The position numbers were made by a program, and so were the translations under genes. From contig CAMBQF010000004.1 in NCBI GenBank assembly GCA_945869825.1, positions 1-51,560 on the forward strand: a DNA stretch of 51,560 nt, in the 5' to 3' direction. Shown here piece after piece: positions 25,402 through 33,221 of this stretch. How positions within the stretch are numbered: the stretch's first letter is position 1; each line of letters starts with the position of its first letter. Origin of the DNA: Chitinophaga pinensis. Lineage in GTDB: Bacteria > Bacteroidota > Bacteroidia > CAMBQF01. The notes beneath the pieces are model-generated. The model saw only the letters and a list, made by a program, of their open reading frames with translations. It was not told the origin of the DNA and searched no databases.

Positions 25402-26349
25402 ATGAAACGATTATACTATTTGATAGCTGCACTATGTTTATTAGCAGGTAGTATATATGCGCAAAATCCTGATTCATTAAAGCAAGCATTGGTTCGCTCT
25501 AAAAGCGTTCCTTTTTCTAATCAAACACAAACATATTATCCTGAGATGGATTGTGTTGGTGCTATACCAATATGTACAGATACACTAATTAGTACTATAC
25601 AGTATGCGGGATATGGCTATTACCAAGATTTAAGCAATATTACATCTTGCCTTGGCGCAGGAGAGGTGAATGGGGTGTGGTATAAATTGTATATAAAAGA
25701 AACTGGCCTTTTAGGTTTTAACATAGTACCAAATGATAGTATGGATGATTATGATTGGACATTATTTAACTTGACAGGCAGGTTTTGTCGTGAGATTTTT
25801 ACAAATCCAAGCCTAGAGATTTCTTGCAATTTTTCCGGATTAACCGGCATAACCGGCGCTAATCTTGATTCGCTAATTGTAACAGCTTCTGCAAACGAAT
25901 TAAAAGTATCGGTTTTAGAAGATAACATATATTACCTATACATCTCATTCTTTAGAGATAGCGCATTTCCTCCGTCTGACCCCAGCGGTGGGAATTCGCC
26001 AGATAATCAATCAGGTTATACTATTGATTTCTCAATTTCAACATGTTCAATTGACTCTTGCTTGCAGCAGGTTATAACTACTGTAAAAGAGGATGAATTT
26101 AATTTTAGTACCCACATTTTCCCCAATCCAACATCGCAAAACATCACCCTAACACTCAATACACTAAAAACAGGCCAAAGCTATAGCATGCAGCTATTTA
26201 CTGCTACGGGCGCATTGGTACGTACTGTTAGCAATATAAAAGCGGCAGAAAATACTGTTGATGTAAGTGGCCTGGCAACAGGCTTATACTACTACCGCAT
26301 TGTAACCACCGATGGCAAAACCGCAGCAGGCAGGTTTGTAAAAGAATAA
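25402..26349 (+). CDS. Secreted protein with T9SS type A sorting domain
   Basis: 315 residues. The signal peptide is MKRLYYLIAALCLLAGSIYA (then Q). The mature N-terminus has DCVGAIPICTDTLISTIQYAG and NGVWYKLYIKETGLLGFNIVPND, a beta-sandwich family common in Bacteroidota surface proteins, with several Cys (CREIF, ISCNF, STCSIDSC). The last ~75 residues (HIFPNPTSQNITLTLN ... GLATGLYYYRIVTTDGKTAAGRFVKE) are a standard type A sorting domain. It is secreted or surface-bound; function unknown. An imperfect promoter word (TTGCTTTG, 25377-25384) precedes the ATG. Confidence 0.87.
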   Translation: MKRLYYLIAALCLLAGSIYAQNPDSLKQALVRSKSVPFSNQTQTYYPEMDCVGAIPICTDTLISTIQYAGYGYYQDLSNITSCLGAGEVNGVWYKLYIKETGLLGFNIVPNDSMDDYDWTLFNLTGRFCREIFTNPSLEISCNFSGLTGITGANLDSLIVTASANELKVSVLEDNIYYLYISFFRDSAFPPSDPSGGNSPDNQSGYTIDFSISTCSIDSCLQQVITTVKEDEFNFSTHIFPNPTSQNITLTLNTLKTGQSYSMQLFTATGALVRTVSNIKAAENTVDVSGLATGLYYYRIVTTDGKTAAGRFVKE

Positions 26350-26354
26350 AAAAT

Positions 26355-26398
26355 CTCCCTCTAAGAGGGAGTACCCGAGCCTGCAAGAGGGAGGAATT
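26355..26398. repeat. CTCCCTC-type intergenic repeat with hairpin
   Basis: CTCCCTC-TAA-GAGGGAG (26355-26371) forms a hairpin, and a further AGAGGGAGG copy follows at about 26386-26394, separated by TACCCGAGCCTGCA. Repeats of this kind are often scattered between genes in Bacteroidota genomes. Confidence 0.45.
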
Positions 26399-26413
26399 TT
26401 GCAGATATTCATT

Positions 26414-26448
26414 AAGCCGTATTGATTATTCAATGCGGCTTTTTATTT
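26414..26448 (+). terminator. Terminator after the T9SS protein gene
   Basis: AAGCCGTATTGA (26414-26425) pairs with TCAATGCGGCTT (26430-26441) with one wobble, followed by TTTATTTT. Confidence 0.8.
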
Positions 26449-26507
26449 TCGATATTTTATGTAATTTCATCGCCACTATTGCTACATATAAAGAAACAAA
26501 AAACACA

Positions 26508-27608
26508 ATGGGAATTTTTGATAAGTTAAGAGGAGAGTTTATTGATATCATTGAGTGGGTAGATGCTACACACGATACAATAATCTACAAGTTTCCGCGC
26601 TACAACAACGAGATAAAAATGAACGCTAAACTTGTGGTTCGCGAATCGCAGGAAGCGTTATTTTTAAATGAAGGGCAGCTGGCCGATACATACAAGCCCG
26701 GCACTCATACCCTTACAACACAAAATATGCCCATACTGTCTACCCTGCGTGGTTGGAAGTATGGTTTTGAAAGCCCTTTTAAGGTTGATGTATACTACGT
26801 TAGCACCAAACAGTTTATTGGGCAAAAATGGGGTACATTAAACCCTATTACATTAAACGACGACCGCTTTGGAATGATTGAACTGCGTGCCTTTGGTGTG
26901 TTTGGCTTTCAGGTTATAGATGGCGGCAAATTCTTTAAAGAAGTAGCCGGTACTAACCCTAACTTTACTACCGAAGGTGTTTTTGGTCAGCTACGCAGCA
27001 TTGTTGTTACACGCTTTACCGATATGTTGGGAGAGTCGGGCATTACAATAGACCGCATTGCCTCTAACCTTGACGAGATTTCTAAACTTGGCTTAGAGCG
27101 CATTAACCCTGATTTGGAAGGTTACGGCATTAAGCTTACCAACTTTTTGGTAGAGAATGTTTCTATGCCTGATGAGCTTAAGAAAGAGATATTTGAATAC
27201 TCACGCCTTAATAAGGTAGATATGCAAAAGCTGGCCCAGATGAAAGCTGCTAAAAGCATTGAAATTGCAGCGGGCAATGAGGGTGGTGCAGCAGGCATTG
27301 GTACTGGTATAGCATCGGGTATGGCTATTGGCAACGTTATGTCAAACTCGCTGAACACACAACAAAACAATGGTGGCGGTAATACCATGCCACCTCCTGT
27401 TGCACAATACTATTATGCTGTAAACGGCGAGCGTAAAGGCCCCTTTGGTGCAGAACAGTTGCCCGCCCTTGTAGAAAGTGGCGAAGTAAAACAAGACACC
27501 ATGGTTTGGAAAACAGGCATGGCCGACTGGGCTAAAGCATCTACCGTTGCTGATTTTGCCAATGTGTTTACCAGCGTTCCACCACCTCCTCCTCCACCGG
27601 CTATCTAA
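26508..27608 (+). CDS. SPFH-domain protein with C-terminal GYF-type domain (YdjI-like)
   Basis: 366 residues from ATG 26508; the frame is open upstream but MGIFDKLRGEFIDIIEW is the usual start of this family. The SPFH/band-7 region covers about 25-235 (LVVRESQEALFLNEGQLAD, PGTHTLTTQNMPIL, LRAFGVFGFQVID, LDEISKLGLERINPDLEGYGI, FLVENVSMPDEL). A Gly/Ala-rich stretch (AAGIGTGIASGMAIGNVMS) leads to a GYF_2 domain (YYYAVNGERKGPFGAEQL, VWKTGMADWAKAS) and a polyproline end (PPPPPPPAI). The family includes Bacillus subtilis YdjI, a membrane-associated scaffold in the pspA-ydjGHI operon. The next gene, 12 bases on, is a zinc-ribbon membrane protein. Confidence 0.88.
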   Translation: MGIFDKLRGEFIDIIEWVDATHDTIIYKFPRYNNEIKMNAKLVVRESQEALFLNEGQLADTYKPGTHTLTTQNMPILSTLRGWKYGFESPFKVDVYYVSTKQFIGQKWGTLNPITLNDDRFGMIELRAFGVFGFQVIDGGKFFKEVAGTNPNFTTEGVFGQLRSIVVTRFTDMLGESGITIDRIASNLDEISKLGLERINPDLEGYGIKLTNFLVENVSMPDELKKEIFEYSRLNKVDMQKLAQMKAAKSIEIAAGNEGGAAGIGTGIASGMAIGNVMSNSLNTQQNNGGGNTMPPPVAQYYYAVNGERKGPFGAEQLPALVESGEVKQDTMVWKTGMADWAKASTVADFANVFTSVPPPPPPPAI

Positions 27609-27620
27609 TGATTCTGACTG

Positions 27621-28739
27621 ATGAATTTTGACGAAAAAACAGCCGATGTAAACAACACCCTTAAGTGTAAAAACTGCGCCGCATCGTTAACCTTTGCACC
27701 GGGTACCAAAAGCCTGGTATGCCAGTATTGCGGCACTACCAACGAAATAACACATAGCGAAGAAGAGTTTAAAGAAATTGAGGAGCTTGATTATTTCGAC
27801 TACGAGCATGTTAACGATGCTGAGAAATATACCGTTCAGGTTTTAAAATGCAACTCGTGCGGGGCGTCAACCACGTATGATGGTAAAACCGCAGCCAGCA
27901 GCTGCCCTTTTTGTACCGCGCCATTGGTTGTTACCGGAGGCGGACAGGCGGCCAGTATTATCAAACCAAAATCGCTGATACCGTTTGTGGTAGACCAAGC
28001 AAAGGCTATAGAAAAGTTTAAAAGCTATGCCAAAAACCAGTGGTTTGCCCCCGATGCTTTTTTAAAGCTAACCAAAAACCACGATAAGGTAAAAGGAATG
28101 TACATTCCTTATTGGAGTTTTGATGCCGATGTGCACACCCAATATGTTGGCCAGCGTGGGGTTGACTATATAACCACAGAAACCTATACCACTACCGAAA
28201 ATGGTAAAAGCGTAACCCGCACGCGTAACGTAACCCGAACTAACTGGTGGCCTGCCAGTGGCGAGGTAGACAATACATTTGACGATTTGATGGTTACAGC
28301 ATCGAGCACTTTACCGGTTGATGTTGCCAACAACCTTGACCCCTGGGATAGCAATGGCTTAGTACCATATAACGACAGCTACATAGCTGGTTTTGTGGCC
28401 GAGATGTATAACATTGAGCTGAAGGCTGGTTTTGAAACGGGCAAGCAAAAAATGTGGCCCACTATAGAACAGACCATTTGTAATAATATTGGTGGCGACC
28501 ACCAGCGTATTACCCGGCACCAAAGCAACTACTCAAACGTTAAGTTTAAGCACGCACTGCTACCCATCTGGATAAGCGTAGTGCCCTATAAAGAAAAGAA
28601 ATATTACTTTTTGGTAAATGGCCAAACAGGCAAGGTACAAGGGCAACAACCATACAGCGCCATAAAAATTATACTGGCTGTAATACTGGCACTTATCATA
28701 ATATTTGGCATATACTGGGCTACCCAGGCAGGCGAATAA
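27621..28739 (+). CDS. Double zinc-ribbon membrane protein, partner of the SPFH protein
   Basis: 372 residues. Two zinc ribbons occupy the N-terminus: CKNCAASL...CQYCGTT (about 16-40) and CNSCGAS...CPFCTAP (about 77-102), the TFIIB/'primosomal N'-like' type. A long alpha/beta region follows (IPFVVDQAKAIEKFKSYAKN, KGMYIPYWSFDADVHTQYVG, VTRTNWWPASGEVDNTFDDL), and one transmembrane helix lies near the end (IKIILAVILALIIIFGIYW), leaving a short tail. In Bacillus, YdjG is a zinc-ribbon protein beside SPFH protein YdjI; here the same two types sit in one operon, 12 bases apart. The role is probably membrane stress or scaffold assembly, by analogy only. Confidence 0.85.
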   Translation: MNFDEKTADVNNTLKCKNCAASLTFAPGTKSLVCQYCGTTNEITHSEEEFKEIEELDYFDYEHVNDAEKYTVQVLKCNSCGASTTYDGKTAASSCPFCTAPLVVTGGGQAASIIKPKSLIPFVVDQAKAIEKFKSYAKNQWFAPDAFLKLTKNHDKVKGMYIPYWSFDADVHTQYVGQRGVDYITTETYTTTENGKSVTRTRNVTRTNWWPASGEVDNTFDDLMVTASSTLPVDVANNLDPWDSNGLVPYNDSYIAGFVAEMYNIELKAGFETGKQKMWPTIEQTICNNIGGDHQRITRHQSNYSNVKFKHALLPIWISVVPYKEKKYYFLVNGQTGKVQGQQPYSAIKIILAVILALIIIFGIYWATQAGE

Positions 28740-28744
28740 TTCTA

Positions 28745-28772
28745 AAAAGCCCACAGTTAACTGTGGGCTTTT
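28745..28772. terminator. Perfect 28-bp palindrome, bidirectional terminator
   Basis: AAAAGCCCACAGTT followed by AACTGTGGGCTTTT without any spacer; it serves the zinc-ribbon gene (+) and the Smr gene (-), which converge on it. Confidence 0.85.
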
Positions 28773-28774
28773 AT

Positions 28775-29029
28775 TTAAAACTTGAAGTAGACAAACAACC
28801 TTCCAAAGTTCTTACTATCGTTCTCTATACGGTGATACGATGGTTTTATATGGGGCAATTGCAAAAAGCGCTCTACCTTTTTGCGCAGCTGGCCGCTACC
28901 CTTGCCGGGTATAATTTCAATCTCGCGTATTTTGCACTCAATAGCCTTTTCAAAAGCGTCGTTCAGGGCTTTGTCTATTGCCTTGCTATTATTATATATA
29001 TCGTGTAAATCAACCTTGATTCTGGCCAT
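28775..29029 (-). CDS. Stand-alone Smr domain protein
   Basis: 84 residues, just one Smr (MutS2 C-terminal) domain. The first motif is KVDLHD where most relatives have LDLHG, and the second is IEIIPGKGSGQLRKKVERFL, matching the family's G-[KR]-G-x-G-x-L-[KR] loop. Smr domains bind nucleic acid and many are endonucleases (MutS2 and SmrB act on collided ribosomes or mRNA). With no MutS or other part attached, it could be a small nuclease or binding domain. The final Gly of LDLHG is Asp here. It is transcribed away from the AAA+ gene. Confidence 0.85.
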   Translation of the reverse strand: MARIKVDLHDIYNNSKAIDKALNDAFEKAIECKIREIEIIPGKGSGQLRKKVERFLQLPHIKPSYHRIENDSKNFGRLFVYFKF

Positions 29030-29114
29030 GCTAAAAGAGTATTATTTGCAAATGAAGGAATTTTACCTCATATTTATAGCAGAGGATAACCAAAAGCGGG
29101 TTAAACCGAATTAG

Positions 29115-29122
29115 TATCTTTG
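29115..29122 (+). promoter_or_regulatory. TAnnTTTG -7 element of the AAA+ gene
   Basis: TATCTTTG, 26 bases before ATG 29149. Confidence 0.6.
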
Positions 29123-29148
29123 TGTTATAATACAATATATATTGCAGC

Positions 29149-31785
29149 ATGAAATTTGGCTGGGGAAAAAAAGACGAAACAAGCAATAACTTCAAGTTTA
29201 AAGAGATAAAGGTTTACTCTTCAAACGAGTGGATGGCGTATGGTGGAAAAAAGTACCGTCAGGTATTTGAAAACACCGAAACCACCTATATGTACTTTGA
29301 AGTATCGCTATACAACAAGCTGTTTGACGAAGAAGACTGGAACATAAGCCTTACCGTAAAAGGCTTTCAGCTGGAACCCGGCAACAAGCGCCGCGAACTT
29401 TGCAGCCTTGATTTATCAAAAAAAGTATCAAAGGAAGAAAATATTGTCTATTTCCGCGATGGGTGGGGAATGGAGACCCAGGGTTCTTTCTGGCGACGGG
29501 GCGATTATATCTGGGAAGCCTACGTTGACGGGGAACCTATTGGCGATGCCAAGTTTTTTATAGAAGATGGTGGCGGCGTATCGCCAGACTACAACCCGTA
29601 TTTTGAGGTTAACAACATAAAGCTATACGAGGGCAATTTTGAAGGTATTGATAAAGACAAAAGGGTTTATTTAAACCAGTTTAGCAAGTCGGAAACTAGG
29701 TATGTATGGATTGAGTTTAACATACAGAACAAACAGTCAAAATCATACTACTGCGAGCTGTTTTTTAATTTTTATGATAATGCCCATCAGCTAAAAGCAT
29801 CTACCAGCATAAACAATAATGTACCCGATAATACCGAGGGCCATATATTTACCTATACCACTGGTTGGGGTAGCGATATACCCGGCACATGGGTAGACGA
29901 AAGCTATACCGTTGAAGTGGTATTTATGGACCAGCTACTGGCCATAGTACCTTTTGATGTGGATGAAGAGCACGAAGAAGGCGAAGTGAAAATTTATAAG
30001 GCCGGCAACCCATTTTTAATGGACGAACACGAAATTGCCCAGGCTGCCGAAACCGAACATAAGCTGGAAGACCTGTTAACCGAGTTTAACGCGTTGATTG
30101 GCCTTGATGAGATGAAGAAAAAAATTCACGATTATGTGAATTACCTTAACTTTATAAAGCTACGTAACGAGCGTGGTTTTAAAGACTCATCAAAAATAAA
30201 TCTCCACTCTGTATTTACCGGCAACCCCGGCACCGGAAAAACCACGGTGGTACAATACCTGGCTAAGATATACAAGTCGATGGGATTATTAAGCAAAGGA
30301 CATGTTTACGAAGTTGACCGCTCTGATTTAATTGGCGAGTTTATTGGCCAAACAGCACCTAAAGTTAAAGAAGCTATTGAACAGGCCCGTGGCGGCATTT
30401 TGTTTATTGATGAAGCTTACGCCCTGTCGCGCGACCAGAACGACACTAAAGACTACGGCAAAGAGGCCATAGAGATTTTAATAAAGGAAATGAGTGATGG
30501 CCCCGGCGATGTTGCCATAATTGTGGCAGGCTACCCTACCGAGATGGAAACTTTCCTTAACTCAAACCCCGGCTTAAAATCGCGTTTTAACCAGTATTAT
30601 GCCTTCCCTGATTATACGCCAACCGAATTGTTAGCTATTGCCATGCAATATGCCGATAAAAACGCGGTAACGCTTACCGATGATGCCAAGGCATATATGG
30701 AGCTTAAACTTACCGAGGCATACCGCAACCGCAACCGCCAGTTTGGCAATGCACGCTATGTGGTGGGCGTTATAGACCAAAGCAAGCTTGATTTAGGCTT
30801 ACGCCTGATACAGCATGGCAACCTGGATGCGCTAACCGAAGAGCAGCTCAAACAAATTACTGTTGAAGACCTGCAAAAGGTATTTAATGATACTAAAAAA
30901 CCGCAGGTTGAAATTAAGATTGATGAGCCACAATTAGCCGAAGCATTAGTTGAATTGCACAGCCTAACCGGTTTAGAAGACGTTAAAAAAGAAATTGACG
31001 AATTGGTGCGCCTGGTGCGCTTTTACCGCGAAACGGGTAAAGATGTAACAAACCGTATATCATTACACGGTGTATTTACGGGCAACCCTGGCACAGGTAA
31101 AACAACGGTAGCCCGCATTATTGCCAAGATTTATAAAGGCCTGGGCTTGCTGGAGCGTGGGCACTTGGTAGAAACCGACCGCGAAGGATTAGTAGCAGCC
31201 TTTGTGGGCCAAACAGCCATTAAAACCCAGCAAAAAATAGACGAAGCCCAAAACGGGATGTTGTTTATTGATGAGGCTTACGCCCTATCGCGCGGGGGGA
31301 ATGATTTTGGCAGCGAAGCCATAGAAACCCTGCTCAAAAAAATGGAAGACCTGCGCGGTAAGTTTGCTGTAATTGTTGCAGGCTATACCGATAATATGAA
31401 GGTGTTCCTGGAATCAAATCCGGGCTTAAAGAGCAGGTTTGACAAGGTATATGAGTTTAAAGACTACTCAGTAGAGCAGTTATATAGCATTGCTGCTAAT
31501 TTGTTTAAGAAAGAAGAACTTACACCGAATGAGGAGGCTGTTACCCAACTGAAAAAATACCTGCAAGACTTATACGACAGCCGCGATAAATTCTTTGGCA
31601 ATGGCCGTACGGTGCGCAATATGGTAAACCAGGCGGTACGTAACCAACACTTACGTTTGGCGGCAATTCCATCGGCTGAGCGGACACCGGAGATGCTTTT
31701 AACATTGACTTTAGATGATGTGAAAGAGTTTATAGCTAAAAATGATACCGGCGCAAGATTAGGTTTTAGGTCTACCAATAGGTAG
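29149..31785 (+). CDS. Tandem CbbX/SpoVK-type AAA+ ATPase with duplicated N-terminal beta module
   Basis: 878 residues, cytoplasmic. The N-terminal ~275 residues hold two similar beta-rich modules, about 13-137 and 150-268: each begins with [EN]-I-K-[VL]-Y and has an aromatic W/Y-x-E-[FV] strand, a DGWG or TGWGS turn with following Trp, and a final strand ending in FDV or FIED. An acidic linker (EEHEEGE) leads to AAA+ domain 1 (Walker A GNPGTGKTT 358-366, Walker B ILFIDEA 417-423, sensor/arginine region NPGLKSRF) and AAA+ domain 2 (Walker A 645-653, Walker B 704-710, NPGLKSRF again). Both look active. The AAA type is that of CbbX (Rubisco activase), SpoVK and the EccA ATPases of type VII secretion. 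The target is unknown; the duplicated module may be the substrate adaptor. Confidence 0.9.
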   Translation: MKFGWGKKDETSNNFKFKEIKVYSSNEWMAYGGKKYRQVFENTETTYMYFEVSLYNKLFDEEDWNISLTVKGFQLEPGNKRRELCSLDLSKKVSKEENIVYFRDGWGMETQGSFWRRGDYIWEAYVDGEPIGDAKFFIEDGGGVSPDYNPYFEVNNIKLYEGNFEGIDKDKRVYLNQFSKSETRYVWIEFNIQNKQSKSYYCELFFNFYDNAHQLKASTSINNNVPDNTEGHIFTYTTGWGSDIPGTWVDESYTVEVVFMDQLLAIVPFDVDEEHEEGEVKIYKAGNPFLMDEHEIAQAAETEHKLEDLLTEFNALIGLDEMKKKIHDYVNYLNFIKLRNERGFKDSSKINLHSVFTGNPGTGKTTVVQYLAKIYKSMGLLSKGHVYEVDRSDLIGEFIGQTAPKVKEAIEQARGGILFIDEAYALSRDQNDTKDYGKEAIEILIKEMSDGPGDVAIIVAGYPTEMETFLNSNPGLKSRFNQYYAFPDYTPTELLAIAMQYADKNAVTLTDDAKAYMELKLTEAYRNRNRQFGNARYVVGVIDQSKLDLGLRLIQHGNLDALTEEQLKQITVEDLQKVFNDTKKPQVEIKIDEPQLAEALVELHSLTGLEDVKKEIDELVRLVRFYRETGKDVTNRISLHGVFTGNPGTGKTTVARIIAKIYKGLGLLERGHLVETDREGLVAAFVGQTAIKTQQKIDEAQNGMLFIDEAYALSRGGNDFGSEAIETLLKKMEDLRGKFAVIVAGYTDNMKVFLESNPGLKSRFDKVYEFKDYSVEQLYSIAANLFKKEELTPNEEAVTQLKKYLQDLYDSRDKFFGNGRTVRNMVNQAVRNQHLRLAAIPSAERTPEMLLTLTLDDVKEFIAKNDTGARLGFRSTNR

Positions 31786-31793
31786 ACCTAAAA
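31764..31793. repeat. Perfect 13-bp inverted repeat spanning the AAA+ stop codon
   Basis: TTTTAGGTCTACC (31764-31776) and GGTAGACCTAAAA (31781-31793) around an AATA loop; the TAG stop at 31783-31785 lies in the second arm. No U-tract follows on either strand. Confidence 0.65.
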
Positions 31794-31839
31794 ATCATTA
31801 GTTGTATGAATCTGCCAGGTAACCCACTTTAAGCAATTC

Positions 31840-32769
31840 CTATTTTTCAGTATTTTCTTTAAACAGATTTACAATGCGTGATAAAATCCGCAACTTCTCT
31901 ATTACCAATAGCAACAAATAGGCTCCTAATAAAGCAAAGGTTAAAACCCCATACAATACAAGTGTATATTTAGCTGTCCACTCAAATGCCACTTTAATGC
32001 GTTGAACAAGGCCTATACCTGCTTTCTTTTCTCCTTGCTCTACCAGGTAAAACTTAACGGTGCAAAACTCATTCTCCTCATCAAAATTACCCAGTTCAAC
32101 ACCCAGGTCCTGCAGCTCACCTTCAATTTCTAAAATCCTGTTTTCCAATTGCACATACTCATCAATGCGGCCCTGGCGGTCTTTCAACTCTAACAAAGAG
32201 TTACGCACTTTTTCTAACGATACTTTTTTAGCATTCAATTGCAGGTACTCATTGGTCATATCTGTTTTAGTAACCTGCTTAGATACTATCTTACCTATTT
32301 TCTGAATCTCAAGACAAAAGCTGTCAAACTTTTCGGGGGCTATGCCAATTACTAAGTTTAGCGACCGGTTACCTTTATTCCCTCTGTTTTGCTCGTATTG
32401 AATTACGCCACCAAAACCTTTTATTTTATTGTTGATGCTCTTTTCATCTTCTTCGTACTGGTTTGTTTTAGACCTTACGGTGGCAACCTTCTCGTATTTC
32501 TGAGTGTTTGATGATGGCGATGCATCCATTTTACTCCCAGCCGGCAGTTCTAATGCCTGCATATCAACCTTAGACTCTTTGCTTATTTTTTCTGATGCAT
32601 AGTTTTTGCGCGAGTAGGATACATCTGAATCATCAGACCCATTATCAAAATTTGCCATTACCCCTGGGTAGTAGTAGCCATAGGCTAAACGGCAAACAAA
32701 CAGTACTGAAAAAATGGCTAAAGCTATAAAAAACAGTTTGCGTGCCCGGCGTTTTAAATTGGTATTCAT
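31840..32769 (-). CDS. DUF4349 family membrane protein
   Basis: 309 residues. An N-terminal transmembrane helix (about 10-30, KLFFIALAIFSVLFVCRLAY) is followed by a Ser/Asp-rich region and the DUF4349 domain (about 95-250: YEEDEKSINNKIKGFGGVI, LNLVIGIAPEKFDSFCLEI, GKIVSKQVTKTDMTNEYLQL), including a coiled coil (about 170-215, LELKDRQGRIDEYVQLENRI). A second helix (TLVLYGVLTFALLGAYLLLL) lies near 265-290. The coiled coil is probably periplasmic with both ends in the inner membrane. DUF4349 proteins are widespread and of unknown function. Confidence 0.85.
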   Translation of the reverse strand: MNTNLKRRARKLFFIALAIFSVLFVCRLAYGYYYPGVMANFDNGSDDSDVSYSRKNYASEKISKESKVDMQALELPAGSKMDASPSSNTQKYEKVATVRSKTNQYEEDEKSINNKIKGFGGVIQYEQNRGNKGNRSLNLVIGIAPEKFDSFCLEIQKIGKIVSKQVTKTDMTNEYLQLNAKKVSLEKVRNSLLELKDRQGRIDEYVQLENRILEIEGELQDLGVELGNFDEENEFCTVKFYLVEQGEKKAGIGLVQRIKVAFEWTAKYTLVLYGVLTFALLGAYLLLLVIEKLRILSRIVNLFKENTEK

Positions 32770-32860
32770 AGTTAGGTTTTTCTTTTTAAATACGAAGAAA
32801 AATTACGGATAATTTGACTATCAGGTAATAAAAAAGAATCAGTAGTCAGAAAATAAAGAT

Positions 32861-32925
32861 TAACCATGTGCCAAGGCCGAAAGAGGATTAGCTGCGCTGA
32901 TCCTCCACAGGGTGGGCTTAGATAA
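32861..32925. other. Structured intergenic segment of unknown nature
   Basis: Between the DUF4349 gene and tRNA-Pro. GAGGATTAGC (32884-32893) and GCTGATCCTC (32897-32906) form a 10-bp stem with one wobble and a TGC loop, flanked by CCAAGGCC on one side and CACAGGGTGGGC on the other. GC content is higher than in other gaps here. It does not fit the SRP RNA core, tmRNA or RNase P. It could be a small RNA or an interspersed repeat. Confidence 0.4.
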
Positions 32926-32928
32926 CCA

Positions 32929-32965
32929 AAAAGCCTTTACCGCTTTGCGGTAAAGGCTTTTTATT
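32929..32965 (-). terminator. Terminator downstream of tRNA-Pro
   Basis: A long inverted repeat AAAAAGCCTTTA ... TAAAGGCTTTTT with a CGC/GCG core and TTT loop, ending 8 bases from the tRNA 3' end. It is symmetric enough to also stop a plus-strand transcript from the structured segment. Confidence 0.8.
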
Positions 32966-32972
32966 AATCTAG

Positions 32973-33046
32973 TCGGGACGAGAGGATTTGAACCTCCGAC
33001 CTCCAGCACCCCATGCTGGCGCGATACCAGGCTACGCTACGTCCCG
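32973..33046 (-). tRNA. tRNA-Pro (anticodon GGG)
   Basis: 74 bases on the minus strand starting CGGGACGTAGCG at 33046. The 7-bp acceptor stem CGGGACG pairs with CGTCCCG, the D arm is AGCGTAGCCTGGTAT, the anticodon stem CCAGC/GCTGG encloses loop ATGGGGT (anticodon GGG), and the T arm GGAGGTTCAAATCCTC contains GTTCAAAT. The discriminator is A and CCA is not encoded. Confidence 0.95.
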
Positions 33047-33171
33047 AACTATATACCTGTTAAGGGGTGGCAAATATACAATTTTCTGCAAAAGTTGCAA
33101 CCCGCGTTAATTTACCCTTAATTTTTAGCACTAATAGGCTTTAGTTATTGCCATTGCATTGTATTATAGAG

Positions 33172-33179
33172 TAATTTTG
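33172..33179 (+). promoter_or_regulatory. TAnnTTTG -7 element of the TonB receptor/DUF4249 operon
   Basis: TAATTTTG, 42 bases before ATG 33222; it lies inside an upstream extension of the open frame and so favours the later start. Confidence 0.6.
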
Positions 33180-33221
33180 CACTCCTTACAATATAAACAC
33201 CCGTCAATCGTTCAACACAAC

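Noticed and set aside
32861-32925. SRP RNA, tmRNA or RNase P RNA
   Set aside because: The GGAA-tetraloop/GCAGC core of SRP RNA and the conserved cores of the others are absent; kept only as an unknown structured segment.
33159-33221. Upstream extension of the TonB receptor frame
   Set aside because: It precedes and contains the -7 box and would put 21 non-signal residues before a clean signal peptide.
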